Part shown: positions 41,179 to 53,778 of the stretch, piece after piece
How positions within the stretch are numbered: the first letter of the stretch is position 1
Layout: the number at the start of each line of letters is the position of its first letter
Source of the DNA: Anaeramoeba ignava
Lineage: Eukaryota; Metamonada; Anaeramoebidae
Direction of reading: 5' to 3'
DNA length: 64,000 nucleotides
Assembly (NCBI GenBank): GCA_028826165.1
Contig: JAPDFW010000083.1
Span: forward strand, 1 to 64,000
Made by a program: the position numbers and the translations under genes
The notes under the pieces: generated by a model
Told to the model about the DNA's origin: nothing
The model's input: the letters and a program-made list of their open reading frames with translations, nothing else
Databases searched by the model: none

Positions 41179-43032
41179 TTAATATTTCTTATTTGAATTT
41201 AACCAAGGTTCAACAAATAAAGAAAATATTCCTGCAAGAACCATTCCTATTGTATCAGCCATACTTGTTGATCCCATTGCAAATTCTCGATAAATTGGTT
41301 CAATATATTTTGAAATATTCCAAAATGCATTTGCATAAACTCCTCCTCCAAGTAATCCAACATAAAGAATAACAATAAAAACAAGATACCAAGTAAAAAA
41401 TCTATAAATTCCCATAAATAACATAAATATTAAGTTTATTGCTTGAAGTCCTGATGGTATCCAAATTCTTCTAACATGAATAAACCTAATACTTAATCTT
41501 GAAATTAAAACTCCAATTTGATATAAAAGTTGAAAATATTTATAAAAAGTTGATTTACTAAATGGTTCTGACCAATAAAGAACTGGAGTTATTCCTACAA
41601 TTATAATATATTCACTTAAATATACAATAAAAAGTGGAATCATATATTTAAGAACTATTTTTAAAAGTCTAAATTTTTCACAAAAAGTCATTTGATTTGG
41701 AGTTTTTCTTTTGATAATTTTGTTTTCAAAACTAATTTCTTTTTCATTTTCATTTTCATCACTATCAAGATTATTACTATCAAGATTATTTTCAAATTGA
41801 TTTTCATCCAATAAATTTACATTTGGATATAAATTTCCATTTTGATTTTGATTTTGATTTTGATTTTGATTTTGATTTTGATTTTGATTTTGATTTTGAT
41901 TTTGATTTTGATTTTGATTTTGATTTTGATTTTCATTTTGATTTTGATTTTGATTTTGATTTTGATTTTCATTTTGATTTTGATTTTCATTTTGATTTTG
42001 ATTTTGATTTTCATTTTGATTTTGATTTTGATTTTCATTTTGATTTTGATTTTGATTTTGATTTTGATTTTGATTTTGATTTTGATTTTGATTTTGATTT
42101 TGATTTTGATTTTGATTTTGATTTTGATTTTGATTTTGATTTTGATTTTGATTTTGATTTTGATTTTGATTTTGATTTTGATTTTGATTTTCATTTTCAT
42201 TTTCATTTTCAAATTCACTTTGATTTAGATTTTCAAATTCAATTTCATCTTGATGAATTTTTTCTTGATCATCTTCTAATTTTTGATATTTTTGAAATTT
42301 AATTACTGATCGATCCAAAAGTAGGAAATAACAAAGAATTATTCCAAATGGAAGAAATGAAATGATAAATAATGATTTTTCAACACTTAATCCAATCCAT
42401 TCAGTTAATGAAATATAAGTAAGACTTCCTAAAAGAGCAGCAGCTCCTGTTCCATAAACCCAATATGAAACAATTTCATTATAAAAACTTGCTAAAGCAA
42501 GAAAAACAACTTGACCAGCTCCATTTGCTATTGAAGACATTGAAATACCAACTAATCGAAGTAATGTTGATTTGAAAAAAGCTGAGAAATAACATCCAAC
42601 AAAAGATAATACAACAACAGAAATCACTTTAATTGTATAAGAAAAGTAATACATAAAAAATGGAAAAAACATTTTAGAAATCATCATTGGAAACATATCA
42701 CAAAGAAGAACAACTCCTTTTGGAAGATTGGAACCAGATAAAATATCACCAGCTGCTGAAACGAACATGTTTATAAATAAATTATTGAGAAGTGCAAATA
42801 TAAAAAAAGCAAATTTACTTTTTTTATTTGGATTTTTTTGAATTGAATTTTGAATTGATTTTGTTTTAAATTTTGATTTTGATTTTGATTTTTTTTGTGA
42901 TAAAGTTTCAATTAAGTTTTGAACTGCTTCATTTTCATTTTCATTTTCACTTTCGCTCTTATTTTCATTTCCAGAATTTTTGTTATTTTTTATTTGAAGA
43001 ATTATATTTTTTTCATTTTCACTACTTTCCAT
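41179..43032 (-). CDS. CLN3: CLN3/battenin paralogue 5
   Basis: Single exon, 617 residues, intact. Family blocks as in copies 2-4 (NNLFINMFVSAAGDIL, GAGQVVFLALASFY, YGTGAAALLGSLTY, YLSEYIIIVGITPVLYW, LLGGGVYANAFWNIS, REFAMGSTSMADTIGM). The central cytosolic loop is the longest intact one, roughly 190-200 residues of NQ with interspersed EN. The N-terminus is E/N-rich, then KSKSKSKFKTK. It lies at the right end of the array, closest to the ferlin gene. Confidence 0.92.
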   Translation of the reverse strand: MESSENEKNIILQIKNNKNSGNENKSESENENENEAVQNLIETLSQKKSKSKSKFKTKSIQNSIQKNPNKKSKFAFFIFALLNNLFINMFVSAAGDILSGSNLPKGVVLLCDMFPMMISKMFFPFFMYYFSYTIKVISVVVLSFVGCYFSAFFKSTLLRLVGISMSSIANGAGQVVFLALASFYNEIVSYWVYGTGAAALLGSLTYISLTEWIGLSVEKSLFIISFLPFGIILCYFLLLDRSVIKFQKYQKLEDDQEKIHQDEIEFENLNQSEFENENENENQNQNQNQNQNQNQNQNQNQNQNQNQNQNQNQNQNQNQNQNQNQNQNQNQNENQNQNQNENQNQNQNENQNQNENQNQNQNQNQNENQNQNQNQNQNQNQNQNQNQNQNQNQNQNQNGNLYPNVNLLDENQFENNLDSNNLDSDENENEKEISFENKIIKRKTPNQMTFCEKFRLLKIVLKYMIPLFIVYLSEYIIIVGITPVLYWSEPFSKSTFYKYFQLLYQIGVLISRLSIRFIHVRRIWIPSGLQAINLIFMLFMGIYRFFTWYLVFIVILYVGLLGGGVYANAFWNISKYIEPIYREFAMGSTSMADTIGMVLAGIFSLFVEPWLNSNKKY

Positions 43033-43421
43033 TTTTTTTTAAATTTAAATTTAATTTAAAAAAGCAAAAAAATTTTTTGGTTTCTAAATATGGAAATGAG
43101 ACAAACAAATATGAATAAAAATTAAAAAAAAAAACAAAACAAAAAAGGAAAATGAAAAATATTATTTTAAATTAAAATTAAAAAAAAAGAAGAATGAAAA
43201 TTGAAAATTAAAATGAAAATTAAAATGAAAATTAAAATAAAAATAAGATTTTTTTAATAGTTTTCTCCATAAGAAAATATGGAATGAAATGGATAATTAT
43301 AATTTTCTTTTCTTTTTTATGAAATGAGAATAAATGAAAAAGAAAGAAAAAAGATTTAAAAGAAGTATTTTTTTGGAATAAAAAAAAGGGATGTAAAAAT
43401 GGAATTTAGTGATGATGATAT
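43033..43421. other. Spacer, ferlin 3' end to CLN3 copy 5 start
   Basis: 389 bp of A/T-rich sequence with AAAATGAAAATTA units near 43190-43245. It should contain the promoter of CLN3 copy 5. The hairpin element found in the other CLN3 spacers is absent here. Confidence 0.5.
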
Positions 43422-46400
43422 TTAAAGTATTGTAACTTTGAGGACAATAATTAAAATGACAATGCAGCAAATAACACAAGAGCATAAACAACAAAGAACT
43501 TTTCCACGATATTTTTTCCAACCAATTTTGAAGTATTTATCGAGTCTCCAAGGAGCGAAACTTGAGAAGGGACGATCCTAATTAAAATATTTAAAATTAT
43601 TATAAAATTATTTAAAAATAATAAATGTTAATTAAAATTTACAGGCTTGTCAAGAAATGGATCACGATTAGGATCTTTCCTTCCTTTCCCAACAGGAGTG
43701 GCTAAAGCCTCTGCCTCAGTAACAATATCAATCTGGAGCTCAAGAGAGCCTTGTTTGCCATCGAAATTAGGATGGAGAAGATCAATCCACTGGCGTTTAA
43801 TAGATTGTTTTGACTTGAGTTTATAAGCCTTTCTAAAGAACGCTTTAAGATTAATAAGGGATTCACCGATGCTGTCATTTGGGTTAAGAATATCCTCGTC
43901 CCAGAGCTGGAACTTGATTCTGGGAACTCTGTTTGGAAGAACGACAGGGAAAACAAAGCGCCAATTGAAGGAACCTTTTCCGTCAGTTGATCTCCAGTGA
44001 ATATCGCTTCTCTGGCGTTTTCCTTCATTGAGTTGGCAAGTGACGAAGATGTCGCTCATATTCTTATCCTTGAAAACAACGTCCTTTGTGTTCCAAGCAA
44101 CGGCGCGTATCTCGAAGTTCTCCTGCTTTGGGGGTTCAAGGGGTGTTTGGGGTGTGTTGCGCGCCTCTTCTTCTGTCATTATCTCGATCCACATCTCAAG
44201 CTTGCCCTGCGGGTTTGTTGATGTCGGCGCCCATAGAGTGCGGTACTCTACGGGTTTGGGATTCAGTGCTTTCCATTCGTCAGCGAAAAAGCGGTTTTCG
44301 AGATCAACCACTGTGGTGCCGATGAGCTCGTCGGATGATACTGTATCGCGATCGAACACGGAAATCGTCAGATCGCTGTTTCCGGGGATCACGCACGGCA
44401 GTTCGTAACATTTGAAAAATTCGGGACGAAGTGTCCGCTTTTTGTAGTTCTTCCGATCCTTGATTGTCATTTCTTTTGATTTTCCTGTCGAGATCACAAT
44501 GTATGGATCGCTGCTTCCGTTTGAATCCTTCGGTACAAGCGACATCCCGCGCAGAATATACGCCCGCACAACCATCCGTTGCGGACGGAACATCTCGAGA
44601 AGATCGGGCGCGGTCTCAATCTTGGATGTGTCTGTCTCCTCGTATATCTTGAAGTTGCCTTTGAATTTGCCAACAACGCGTTTTGCATTTGGATTTCGTG
44701 ATTTGTCGCGGAACATCTTCTCGAAGAAAGACAATCCGCGAACCTTGCCGCGCGTCAGCTCGTACTCGAGAAACGGGATGTTCTTGAACGTGTGTTCGAG
44801 CTCGTAAGTGCTGCGTTCGCGACCTTTTTTGGGGTCTTGATACGAGTCATCGAATTCCTCTTCTTTTTCTTCAATAAATTCATCAGGAAACTGGTCGCGA
44901 ACCTCAGGAATTGTGCGCAGACCGTGGATCCCGTCGTCGTCAGCTTCATTGTCGAAAATAATTGGAGAAAGAATAAGTTCGTTTGTTTCCTCGATGTTTG
45001 ACGGCACAAGATCGCGCTGCACAACCACGGCATCAAGCGCCTTGTCTGGGTCTTTTAAATCGTCCTCATCAACAACAATTCCATCGACCGTTGCGCCGGG
45101 TATAGTGTCCACAATCGGGGGCAAATTGACATTTTCTAACGGAACATTTGCCCACGGAATGAATTGAGCAAGTGAGATTGCGCCTGTTGCAACAAGTGTT
45201 TTTCCCAGCGAACGCTTGTCGAAAACGCGGATCATAACGGAAGACGCGAAGATGTGGTTGAGCGGGATTTGGACAGGGATGCGGAACACCTTTAGATAGT
45301 TCGGGTTCGCGCCTGATGGCTTTGAAACAGCGTCGGTTGAGAAAATAAACTTTTTGCGCTCTTTGTTTGTTTTGACAGTTCCTTGCGAACAGTCGAATTC
45401 AGCAAGAGGCTGCTTGATCTTGCTCATTCGAAACGGAAGCAACGAGCGCAAACCGACTGCGGAAATCTGCAGAAGACAAGGCTTGAGTTCGGGCTGAAGA
45501 GGCGGTTTGGGGAATAATCCAGCTTCTTCAAGAGGTATTAACTGAAAAGATGCTAGAACCTCTCCGTAAACAACATTCGGGTCATCCACCCATAATTTAT
45601 ACCAACGCGGAGCTGAAGGGAAACGCTTTCCGATCTCGTGTGTTGTGACAGAAAACCTGCCAAGAAAATCATCCGAAGTCACTTGATCCCAATCATAGCA
45701 CATCACAACAACGTCTGGCGCCAGTGTGAGAGGCTCAGGCATATCCGCAACGAGAGTGACAGTCTCGTACCAAGTTGGATACAACGTCTCCTCTTTTCTA
45801 GCTGTTTTTTTTGAAGCCGATCCAAATCTGACAACACAATATGGATCAGAAAATCCTGTCTTATCCGCAGGTGGGAGATCCCGACCCTGGTATATATGCG
45901 CCCGCAGTTCATACCGTCGCATTGGCGGTTTCGCAAGCTTCTGCCGCGGAATCCGCGAAAGTTGTGCTGCTGGTCCGACTTCCAATCTATGCAATAAAAA
46001 CCCTGCAACACTATCTTGTTTGTAAACAGGCGATTTCGGATCCCCTTCAAGCATGCTCCATAACGGCTCCTTCCCCCCGCTTAATGCCTCGCTGAATTTA
46101 TATCTCACATATCCTACTCGTGCTTTCCCTAAAAGTTTGTTCTTGAAATACACATTCAGGAAAATGTCAGGCACTTGCTCAACATCCACAGGAAACTCCA
46201 CCACAAGATCCTTAAGCTGCTCATACCAACTGATCGCGCCTTTCTTTGTCGACATTGTTTTACTGCGCGCAACATGCTTTCCTATTGTGATTTCCACAAA
46301 ACACTTCTCGAGCGCATTCGTGTCAAACTCACTTCCTTCAAAAAGATCAAGTCGCAAAATATACTGTTGTTTTGGGGGATCTCTTGGCGCTTCTGTTGGA

Positions 46401-49400
46401 TCCTTATTAAGACTTGGTTCTGTCGCAAGCTCCGCCTCGAGCGCAATTAACGCTCTTCCTTTATACTCGGTTTCCTCTGTGTGTCCTTTCTTAAACAGCG
46501 TACGTATGTTTCCTTTTGGTGGTCCGTAAAAATTCACCCATCGCGCATTTACTGCTTCCAGTTGCACATCCGTGAACCGAAAGTATGTGCTCGAGATCAG
46601 ATCGTTATCCTTTGTTGCTCGTTCCCAATCATACAACTCAATCTCAATCATATTCGCAAGCGTTGGAGTGTAAACAGGAAGTCGAAGCATTTCGTTCCAA
46701 ATCGGCGTTAATGTTTTTTTTTTCACCTCCGTTCGGATCAATGGATTCCCTGCGAACCTCACTTGAATGAATGGATCCGCCTTTCCAAATGTGTCCATTT
46801 TTGGAAGATCTTCTGCTCGATAGCAATATACTTTCAAATGATATCCTGTTACGTCTAATTGTGGTGGTCGCAGTATCAATTTCTGTAGATCTTGTGTGTC
46901 TTCCACTTCTTCGTCGTCGATTCCGTCGTTTTCGTGTGTGGGTGGTTGATCTCCTGGTCCCAAGTACTACGCATGTTATTTTTAGAAATCCTTGTGATCC
47001 CGTGTAATTGTTCGGATCTACAAGTATTACCCATCGGTGCCATATCTCGTGATTTGGTTCTCCGTGTACAAAACTTGGGTCTAGTTCGTATTGACCCTTT
47101 TTGAAATGAATTTAGATTAATTTTTTAAATCAAATCAATTCAAATCAATTTATTAAATGAATTTAAATGAATTTTTAATTTAAATCAATTTATTAATTTA
47201 AAAAATCAATTCAAATCAATTTAAATGAATTTAAATGAATTTTTTAATTTAGATTAATTTTTTAAATTAAATCAATTTATTAAATTAAATCAATTTATTA
47301 ATTTAAATCAATTTTTTAATTTAATTTAATTTAAATTAATTCAAATCAATTTTTTAAATTAAATCAATTTTTTAAATTAAATCAATTTATTAATTTAAAT
47401 GAATTTTTTAATTTAGATTAATTTTTTAAATTAAATCAATTCATTAAATTAAATCAATTTTTTAATTCAAATGAATTTATTAATTTAAATGAATTTTTTA
47501 ATTCAAATCAATTTATTAAATTAAATCAATTTATTAATTTAAATCAATTTTTTAATTTAAATCAATTTATTAATTTAAATCAATTTTTAATTTAAATCAA
47601 TTTATTAATTTAAATCAATTTATTAATTTAAATCAATTTATTAATTTAAATGAATTTTTTAATTCAAATCAATTCATATCAATTTAAATCAATTTATTAA
47701 TTCAAATCAATTTATTAAATTTAGATTAATTTAAATTAATTCAAATCAATTTATTAAATTAAATCAATTTATTAATTTAAATCAATTTATTAAATTTAAA
47801 TCAATTTATTAAATTAAATCAATTTATTAAATTAAATCAATTTAAATCAATTTATTAAATTAAATCAATTTTTTAATTCAAATCAATTCAAATCAATTTT
47901 TTAATTTAAATCAATTTTTTAATTCAAATCAATTCAAATCAATTTAAATCAATTTTTTAATTTAAATCAATTTATTAATTTAAATCAAATTTTAAAATTA
48001 AATCAATTTTTTAAATTAAATCAATTTAAAAAATTAAAATTTATTAAATTAAATCAATTTTTGGGTTTAAATCAATTTTAACAAAACAAAAATCAATTTG
48101 ATTAATTTAAAAATCAATTTTTAATTTAAATCAATTTTTAATTAAATTAAATTTAATTAAATTAAATCAATTAAATTAAATTTAAATCAATTTTTTAAAT
48201 TAAATCAATTTTAATTTAAATTTAAATTTAATTTATTAAATTAAATCAATTTATTAAATTAAATCAATTTATTAATTAAATCAATTTTTTAAATTAAATC
48301 AAATCTTGTGATTTTCTTACAATAAGAACATTTCTTCGTATCGTATTTGAATCAAATACTTGAATTAACACTTTTTTATGATCAAATTCACTTGGTTTCC
48401 ATTTTGATTGAAAAAACATTAAATGATCAAATGTGCATGATAATGTATTCTTGAATACATGTGTTTTTTGGGTTTTTTTATCAACTGTAACAAAACAAAC
48501 AGGATCACTCATTGCACTTGATCCTCTATTTTCAAAAATATTTAGTATTTATTATTTAATATTTAGTATTTATTATTTTAATATTTAATTTTGTATTTAT
48601 TATTTAATATTTAATATTTAATATTTTGTATTTAATTTTGTATTCTATTTAATATTTAATTTAATATTTATATTTAATATTTAATTTAATATTTAATTTA
48701 ATATTTAATATTGTATTTGATTTTGTATTTAATTTTATTTAATATTTAATTTATTTAATTTTGTATTTATTTATTTTAATTTAATATTTAATTTTAGTAT
48801 TTAATTTTGTATTTAATTTAATATTTAATTTTGTATTTAATTTTGTATTTAATTTAATATTTAATTTAATATTTAATTTTGTATTTAATTTTATTTAATT
48901 TAATATTTAATTTAATATTTAATTTAATATTTTTTATTTATTTTGTATTTTGATTTTTTGTATTAATTTTTATTTAATTTTAATATTTAATTTAGTATTT
49001 AATTTTTATTTATTTAATTTTAATATTTAATTTTATTTAATTTAATATTTTAATTTAATATTTAATTTTGTATTTAATATTTTTTTAATTTAATATTTAA
49101 TATTTAATATTTATTTTTTGTATTTAATTTTTGTATTCAATTTTGTATTTAATTTTGTATTTAATTTTGTATTTAATTTTGTATTTAATTTTGTATTTAA
49201 TTTTGTATTTAATTTAGTATTTAATTTAATATTTAATTTGTATTTAATTTTGTATTTAATTTTGTATTTAATTTTGTATTTAATTTTGTATTTAATTTAG
49301 TATTTAATTTAATATTTGATTTTGTATTTAATTTTGTATTTAATTTTGTATTCAATTTTGTATTTAATTTAGTATTAAATTTAATATTTGATTTTGTATT

Positions 49401-49722
49401 TAATTTTGTATTCAATTTTAAATTTGTAACTTGAATTTTGTTAAAAAATTAATTTATCCCTTTATTATTAAAATTAATTAAAAAAGCAAAATTTTTTTTT
49501 TAAATTATTTCATTTGAATAAATTTTCAATTAAAACGTTGATTTTTGTTTTTTAAAAAAAAATTTTTTAATTATAAATCATTCGTTGTAAAAATTAAATG
49601 GAAAAAAAAATTTATTTAAATTACCTGCCCTTTAAATCCCTACATTCAATAAGATGAACTTGAATTTGAAAATCAGCTCTTCCTCTTCCATCAATATACT
49701 TTGGATCTATTTTTAAAGACAT
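43422..49722 (-). CDS. Ferlin (multi-C2, tail-anchored)
   Basis: Four exons: 49625-49722, 48321-48525, 43643-47096, 43422-43577; about 1303 residues. Ferlins drive Ca2+-regulated membrane fusion and repair. C2A spans exons 1-3 (FQIQVHLIECRDLKG, SDPVCFVTVD, RRNVLIGQYELDP). Further C2 blocks start near residues 180 (LKVYCYRAEDLPKMD), 345, 495 (LRAHIYQGRDLPPAD), 645, 945 (VRAYILRGMSLVPKD) and 1100, several with SDPY-type Ca2+-loop residues. Exon 4 encodes the juxtamembrane basic stretch and one C-terminal membrane helix (CCLCSCVICCIVILIIVL). In exon 3 a one-base shift at 46959-46961 (GGG for GG) separates LKITCVVLG from GPGDQPP; all other junctions match. Exon 3 is much richer in G/C and in codons such as GCG and CGC than its neighbours. 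Confidence 0.9.
47097..48320. repeat. Ferlin intron 2 repeat, TTTAAATCAATT family
   Basis: 1.22 kb of TTTAAATCAATTTATTAA and AAATTAAATCAATTTTTT variants. It separates the two halves of the first C2 domain. Confidence 0.85.
48526..49624. repeat. Ferlin intron 1 repeat, TATTTAATTTTG family
   Basis: 1.1 kb of TATTTAATTTTG and TATTTAATTTAA words, with a regular TTTTGTATTTAA run at about 49130-49410. Confidence 0.85.
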
Positions 49723-50119
49723 TTTTATTTTTTTTAAATTTTTTAATTTTTTTTATTTGGAATTAAAAAGAAAAAAAGAAAAAGAAAAAGAAGAAAAATG
49801 AAAAAATAAATTTTTTAAAAAACTTAAATTAAAAAAGATCTCAAAAGCAAAAAATATTGATTTGGGGGTTTTTTTCTTACAATTTGTTTAATAAAAATTA
49901 AAATAAAAAAAAAAAAACAAAAGATTATTAAAAAATTTTAAAAAATGATTCATTTTGACTTAATTTTATTTTTTTTTTTTTTTGCTTTTTTTAATTTTAA
50001 TTTCATTTTTTTTCTTTTCTTCCAATTCAAATTTAATTAATTAATTAATTTTTAATTGTTTTCTTTTTTTGTTGTTTTTCTTTTAAAATCATTTTCTTTG
50101 ATATAATTTAATTTTTTAA
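49723..50119. promoter_or_regulatory. Divergent region (ferlin / multipass membrane protein)
   Basis: 397 bp between outward-facing starts. It contains long A and T tracts and TTAATTAATTAATT near 50036. It must hold both promoters, but no specific element can be identified. Confidence 0.4.
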
Positions 50120-53100
50120 ATGGGAATTCAATATGGAAATGATTTGGTTCGATGTCCTTCTGGTGCAAAATTTCTAAATTATCCAACTCTTGTTATAATG
50201 TCAATCATAACTGCAATATTATCTGGTGTTTTGGTTTATATTATTTTTAAAAAATATCGATTTTTTATTCTTTTATCAAAAAGAGTTGAAGTTCAAACTA
50301 TAACAACAACTGGTTGGACTCTTTTTTTTGTTTGCATTTTTATCAGGTATTTTCATAAAAATATCAATTTCAATATCAATTTTAATATCAATATCAATTT
50401 TAATATCAATTTTAATATCAATATCAATTTTAATATCAATTTTAATATCAATATCAATATCAATATTAATATCAATTTCGAAATCAATTTTAATATCAAT
50501 TTTGAAATCAATATCAATATCAATATTAATATCAATTTTAATATCAATTTTAATATCAATTTTAATATCAATTTTAATATCAATTTTAATATCAATATTA
50601 ATATCAATTTTAATATCAATTTTAATATCAATTTTAATATTAATTTTAATATCAATTTTAATATCAATATCAATTTTAATATCAATTTTAATATTAATTT
50701 TAATATCAATTTTAATATCAATATCAATTTTAATATCAATTTTAATATCAATATCAATATCAATTTTAATTTCAATTTTAATTTTAATATTAATTTTAAT
50801 ATTAATTTTAATATCAATTTTAATATCAATATCAATATCAATTTTAATATAAATTTTAATATTAATTTTAATTTCAATTTTAATATTAATTTTAATATTA
50901 ATTTTAATATCAATTTTAATATCAATATCAATATCAATTTTAATATAAATTTTAATATTAATTTTAATATCAATTTTAATATCAATTTTAATATCAATTT
51001 TAATATTAATTTTTAATATCAATTTTAATATCAATATCAATTTTGTATCAATTTTAATATCAATTTTAATATCAATTTTAATATCAATATCAATATCAAT
51101 ATCAATTTTAATATAAATTTTAATATCAATATCAATTTTTAATATCAATTTTAATATCAATTTTAATTTCAATTTTTAATATCAATTTCAATATCAATAT
51201 CAATATCAATTTTAATATCAATTTTTAATATCAATTTTTAATATCAATTTTAATATCAATTTTAATATCAATATCAATATCAATATCAATATCAATATCA
51301 ATATCAATATCAATATCAATTTTAATATCAATTTTAATATCAATTTTAATATCAATTTTTAATATCAATTTTAATATTAATTTTAATATCAATTTTAATT
51401 TCAATTTTAATATCAATTTTAATATCAATATCAATATCAATTTTAATATCAATTTTAATATCAATTTTAATATTAAATTTTAATATCAATTTTAATATCA
51501 ATATCAATTTTAATATCAATTTTAATATCAATTTTAATATCAATTTTAATATCAATATCAATTTTAATATCAATTTTAATTTCAATTTTAATATCAATTT
51601 TAATATCAATTTTAATATCAATATCAATATCAATTTTAATATCAATATCAATATCAATATCAATTTTAATATCAATTTTAATATCAATTTTTAATATCAA
51701 TTTTAATATCAATATCAATATCAATTTTAATATCAATTTTAATATCAATTTTAATATCAATTTTAATATCAATTTTAATATCAATTTTAATATCAATATC
51801 AATATCAATTTTAATATCAATTTTAATATCAATATCAATATCAATTTTAATATCAATTTTAATATCAATTTTAATATCAATATCAATATCAATATCAATA
51901 TAAATATTAATATCAATTTTAATATCAATATCAATATCAATTTTAATATTAATTTTAATATCAATTTTAATATCAATTTTAATATCAATTTTAATATCAA
52001 TATCAATTTTAATATCAATATCAATTTTAATATCAATTTTAATATTAATTTTAATATCAATTTCAATATCAACATCAAAAATTAAATTTAAAATCAATTT
52101 CAAAAATTAAAATTAAAGAGAAGTTTTTGAAGCAATTAGATCTGGAATTTCAAATAATGAAGAACGTAAAATTGATGCTGTTATATTCTTCTTTTCACTT
52201 GCTTTTGTTACAGCAAGAATAACAATTCTTTCTTTTAGTTTGTATTATAATTATGTTCAATCAAATGATTCTTTGAGATTAGATGAAGATGATGAAAACT
52301 ATTATGATAAAGTTTCAGAAATTACACCTATTAATCAACAAAATAATAACCAATATCAAAAATCAGGAACAAAATTTTTAATTATTTTAATGATTTTATT
52401 AGTAATATTTTTTGTATTACTATATGTTAAGATTTAGTAAGCTATTTAAAATTAAAATTAAAATTAAAATTAAAATTTAAATTAAAATTAAAATTAAAAT
52501 TTAAATTAAAATTAAAATTAAAATTTAAATTAAAATTAAAATTAAAATTTAAATTAAAATTAAAATTAAAATTTAAATTAAAATTAAAATTAATATTAAA
52601 ATTAAAATTAAAATTAAAATTAAAATTAAAATTAAAAATTTAAATTAAAATTGAAATTAAAATTAAAATTAATATTATAATTAATATTATAATTAAAATT
52701 AAAATTAATATTTAAAATTAAAATCAAAATTAAAATTAAAATTAAAATTAAAATTTAAATTAAAATTAAAATTAAAATTAAAATTAAAATTAAAATTAAA
52801 ATTAAAATTAAAAATTAAAATTAAAATTAAAATTAAAATTAAAATTAAAATTAAAAATTAAAATTAAAAATTAATATTAAAATTAAAATTAAAATTAAAA
52901 TTTAAATTAAAAATTAAAATTAATATTAAAATTAAAATTAAAATTAAAAATTAAAATTAAAATTAAAATTTAAAATTAAAATTAAAAATTAAAATTAAAA
53001 ATTAAAATTAAAATTAATATTAAAATTAAAATTAAAATTAAAATTAAAATTAAAATTAAAATTAAAATTAAAATTAAAATTAAAAATTAAAATTAAAATT

Positions 53101-53778
53101 TAAAATTAAAATTAAAATTAAAAATTAAAATTAAAATTAAAATTAAAATTAAAATTAAAATTCATTTTGAAAATTAATATTAAAATTAAAATTAAAATTA
53201 AAATTAAAATTAATATTAAAATTAAAATTAAAATTAAAATTAAAATTAAAATTAATATTAATATTAATATTAAAATTAAAATTAAAATTAAAATTAAAAT
53301 TAATATTAAAATTAAAATTAATATTAAAATTAAAATTAAAATTATAATTAAAATTAAAATTAAAATTAAAATTAAAATTAATATTTAAAATTAAAATTAT
53401 AAATTAAAATTAAAATAAAGTTATCCATCAAGTACTCCAATTCTTGTATTACTAATAATTGCATTTGCATTCCAAGAAGCACCAGCAGTATTACTCTCAA
53501 TTCTTATTATTATTAAAAAAAGAAATGCAGTGAATATTTCTTCAAAAATATTTTTGGGAATTGCAGTAGTTTTTCAAGTTCTTCATGATATTACTTCAAC
53601 AGTTTTAATTGATGTTATGCCAGATGGTTGTCCTTTTTATATTGGCTCTTGGGTCAACTTTTTTTCTTTATTATACATTGGATCTTTGGTTTTATATTTT
53701 CTATTCATTCGAATGGAATTTTTCCGTAATCAAAGAGTTATTATTTTTAGCAAAATTAATTCAGAAGATTTGGATTAA
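50120..53778 (+). CDS. Putative six/seven-pass membrane protein
   Basis: Exons 50120-50346, 52119-52436 and 53421-53778 join in phase 2 both times, giving 300 residues. Hydrophobic segments lie at about 22-45 (TLVIMSIITAILSGVLVYIIF), 62-78, 100-122 (AVIFFFSLAFVTARITILSF), 155-180 (FLIILMILLVIFFVLLYV), 185-212, 220-240 and 255-280, with an acidic loop (RLDEDDENYYDK). Overall shape resembles seven-helix receptors or the TOM1/GPR137 type, but no diagnostic motif is seen. The junction reading ...YVKIYYPSSTP keeps a helix continuous. The two introns (1.77 and 0.98 kb) are pure repeats. Confidence 0.7.
50347..52118. repeat. Intron 1 repeat, TTTTAATATCAA 12-mer and TATCAA 6-mer
   Basis: 1.77 kb. 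The 12-mer TTTTAATATCAA alternates with runs of TATCAA hexamers. Because both are multiples of three, very long NIN/IDIK/LILK frames stay open on both strands; none is a gene. Confidence 0.9.
52437..53420. repeat. Intron 2 repeat, AAAATT hexamer
   Basis: 984 nt of AAAATT (TTAAAA) with AATATT and AAAAATT variants, between donor GTAAGC and acceptor AAAG. Confidence 0.88.

Noticed and set aside
44028-46711. Many + strand open frames opposite ferlin
   Set aside because: They are explained by the high G/C codon use of ferlin exon 3; none shows a protein-like pattern, whereas the - strand is a clear multi-C2 protein.
50276-52103. Long open frames of ILKL, IDIK and NIN repeats on both strands
   Set aside because: They arise because the 12-mer and 6-mer intron words are multiples of three and contain no in-frame stop; the real exons on either side join in phase.
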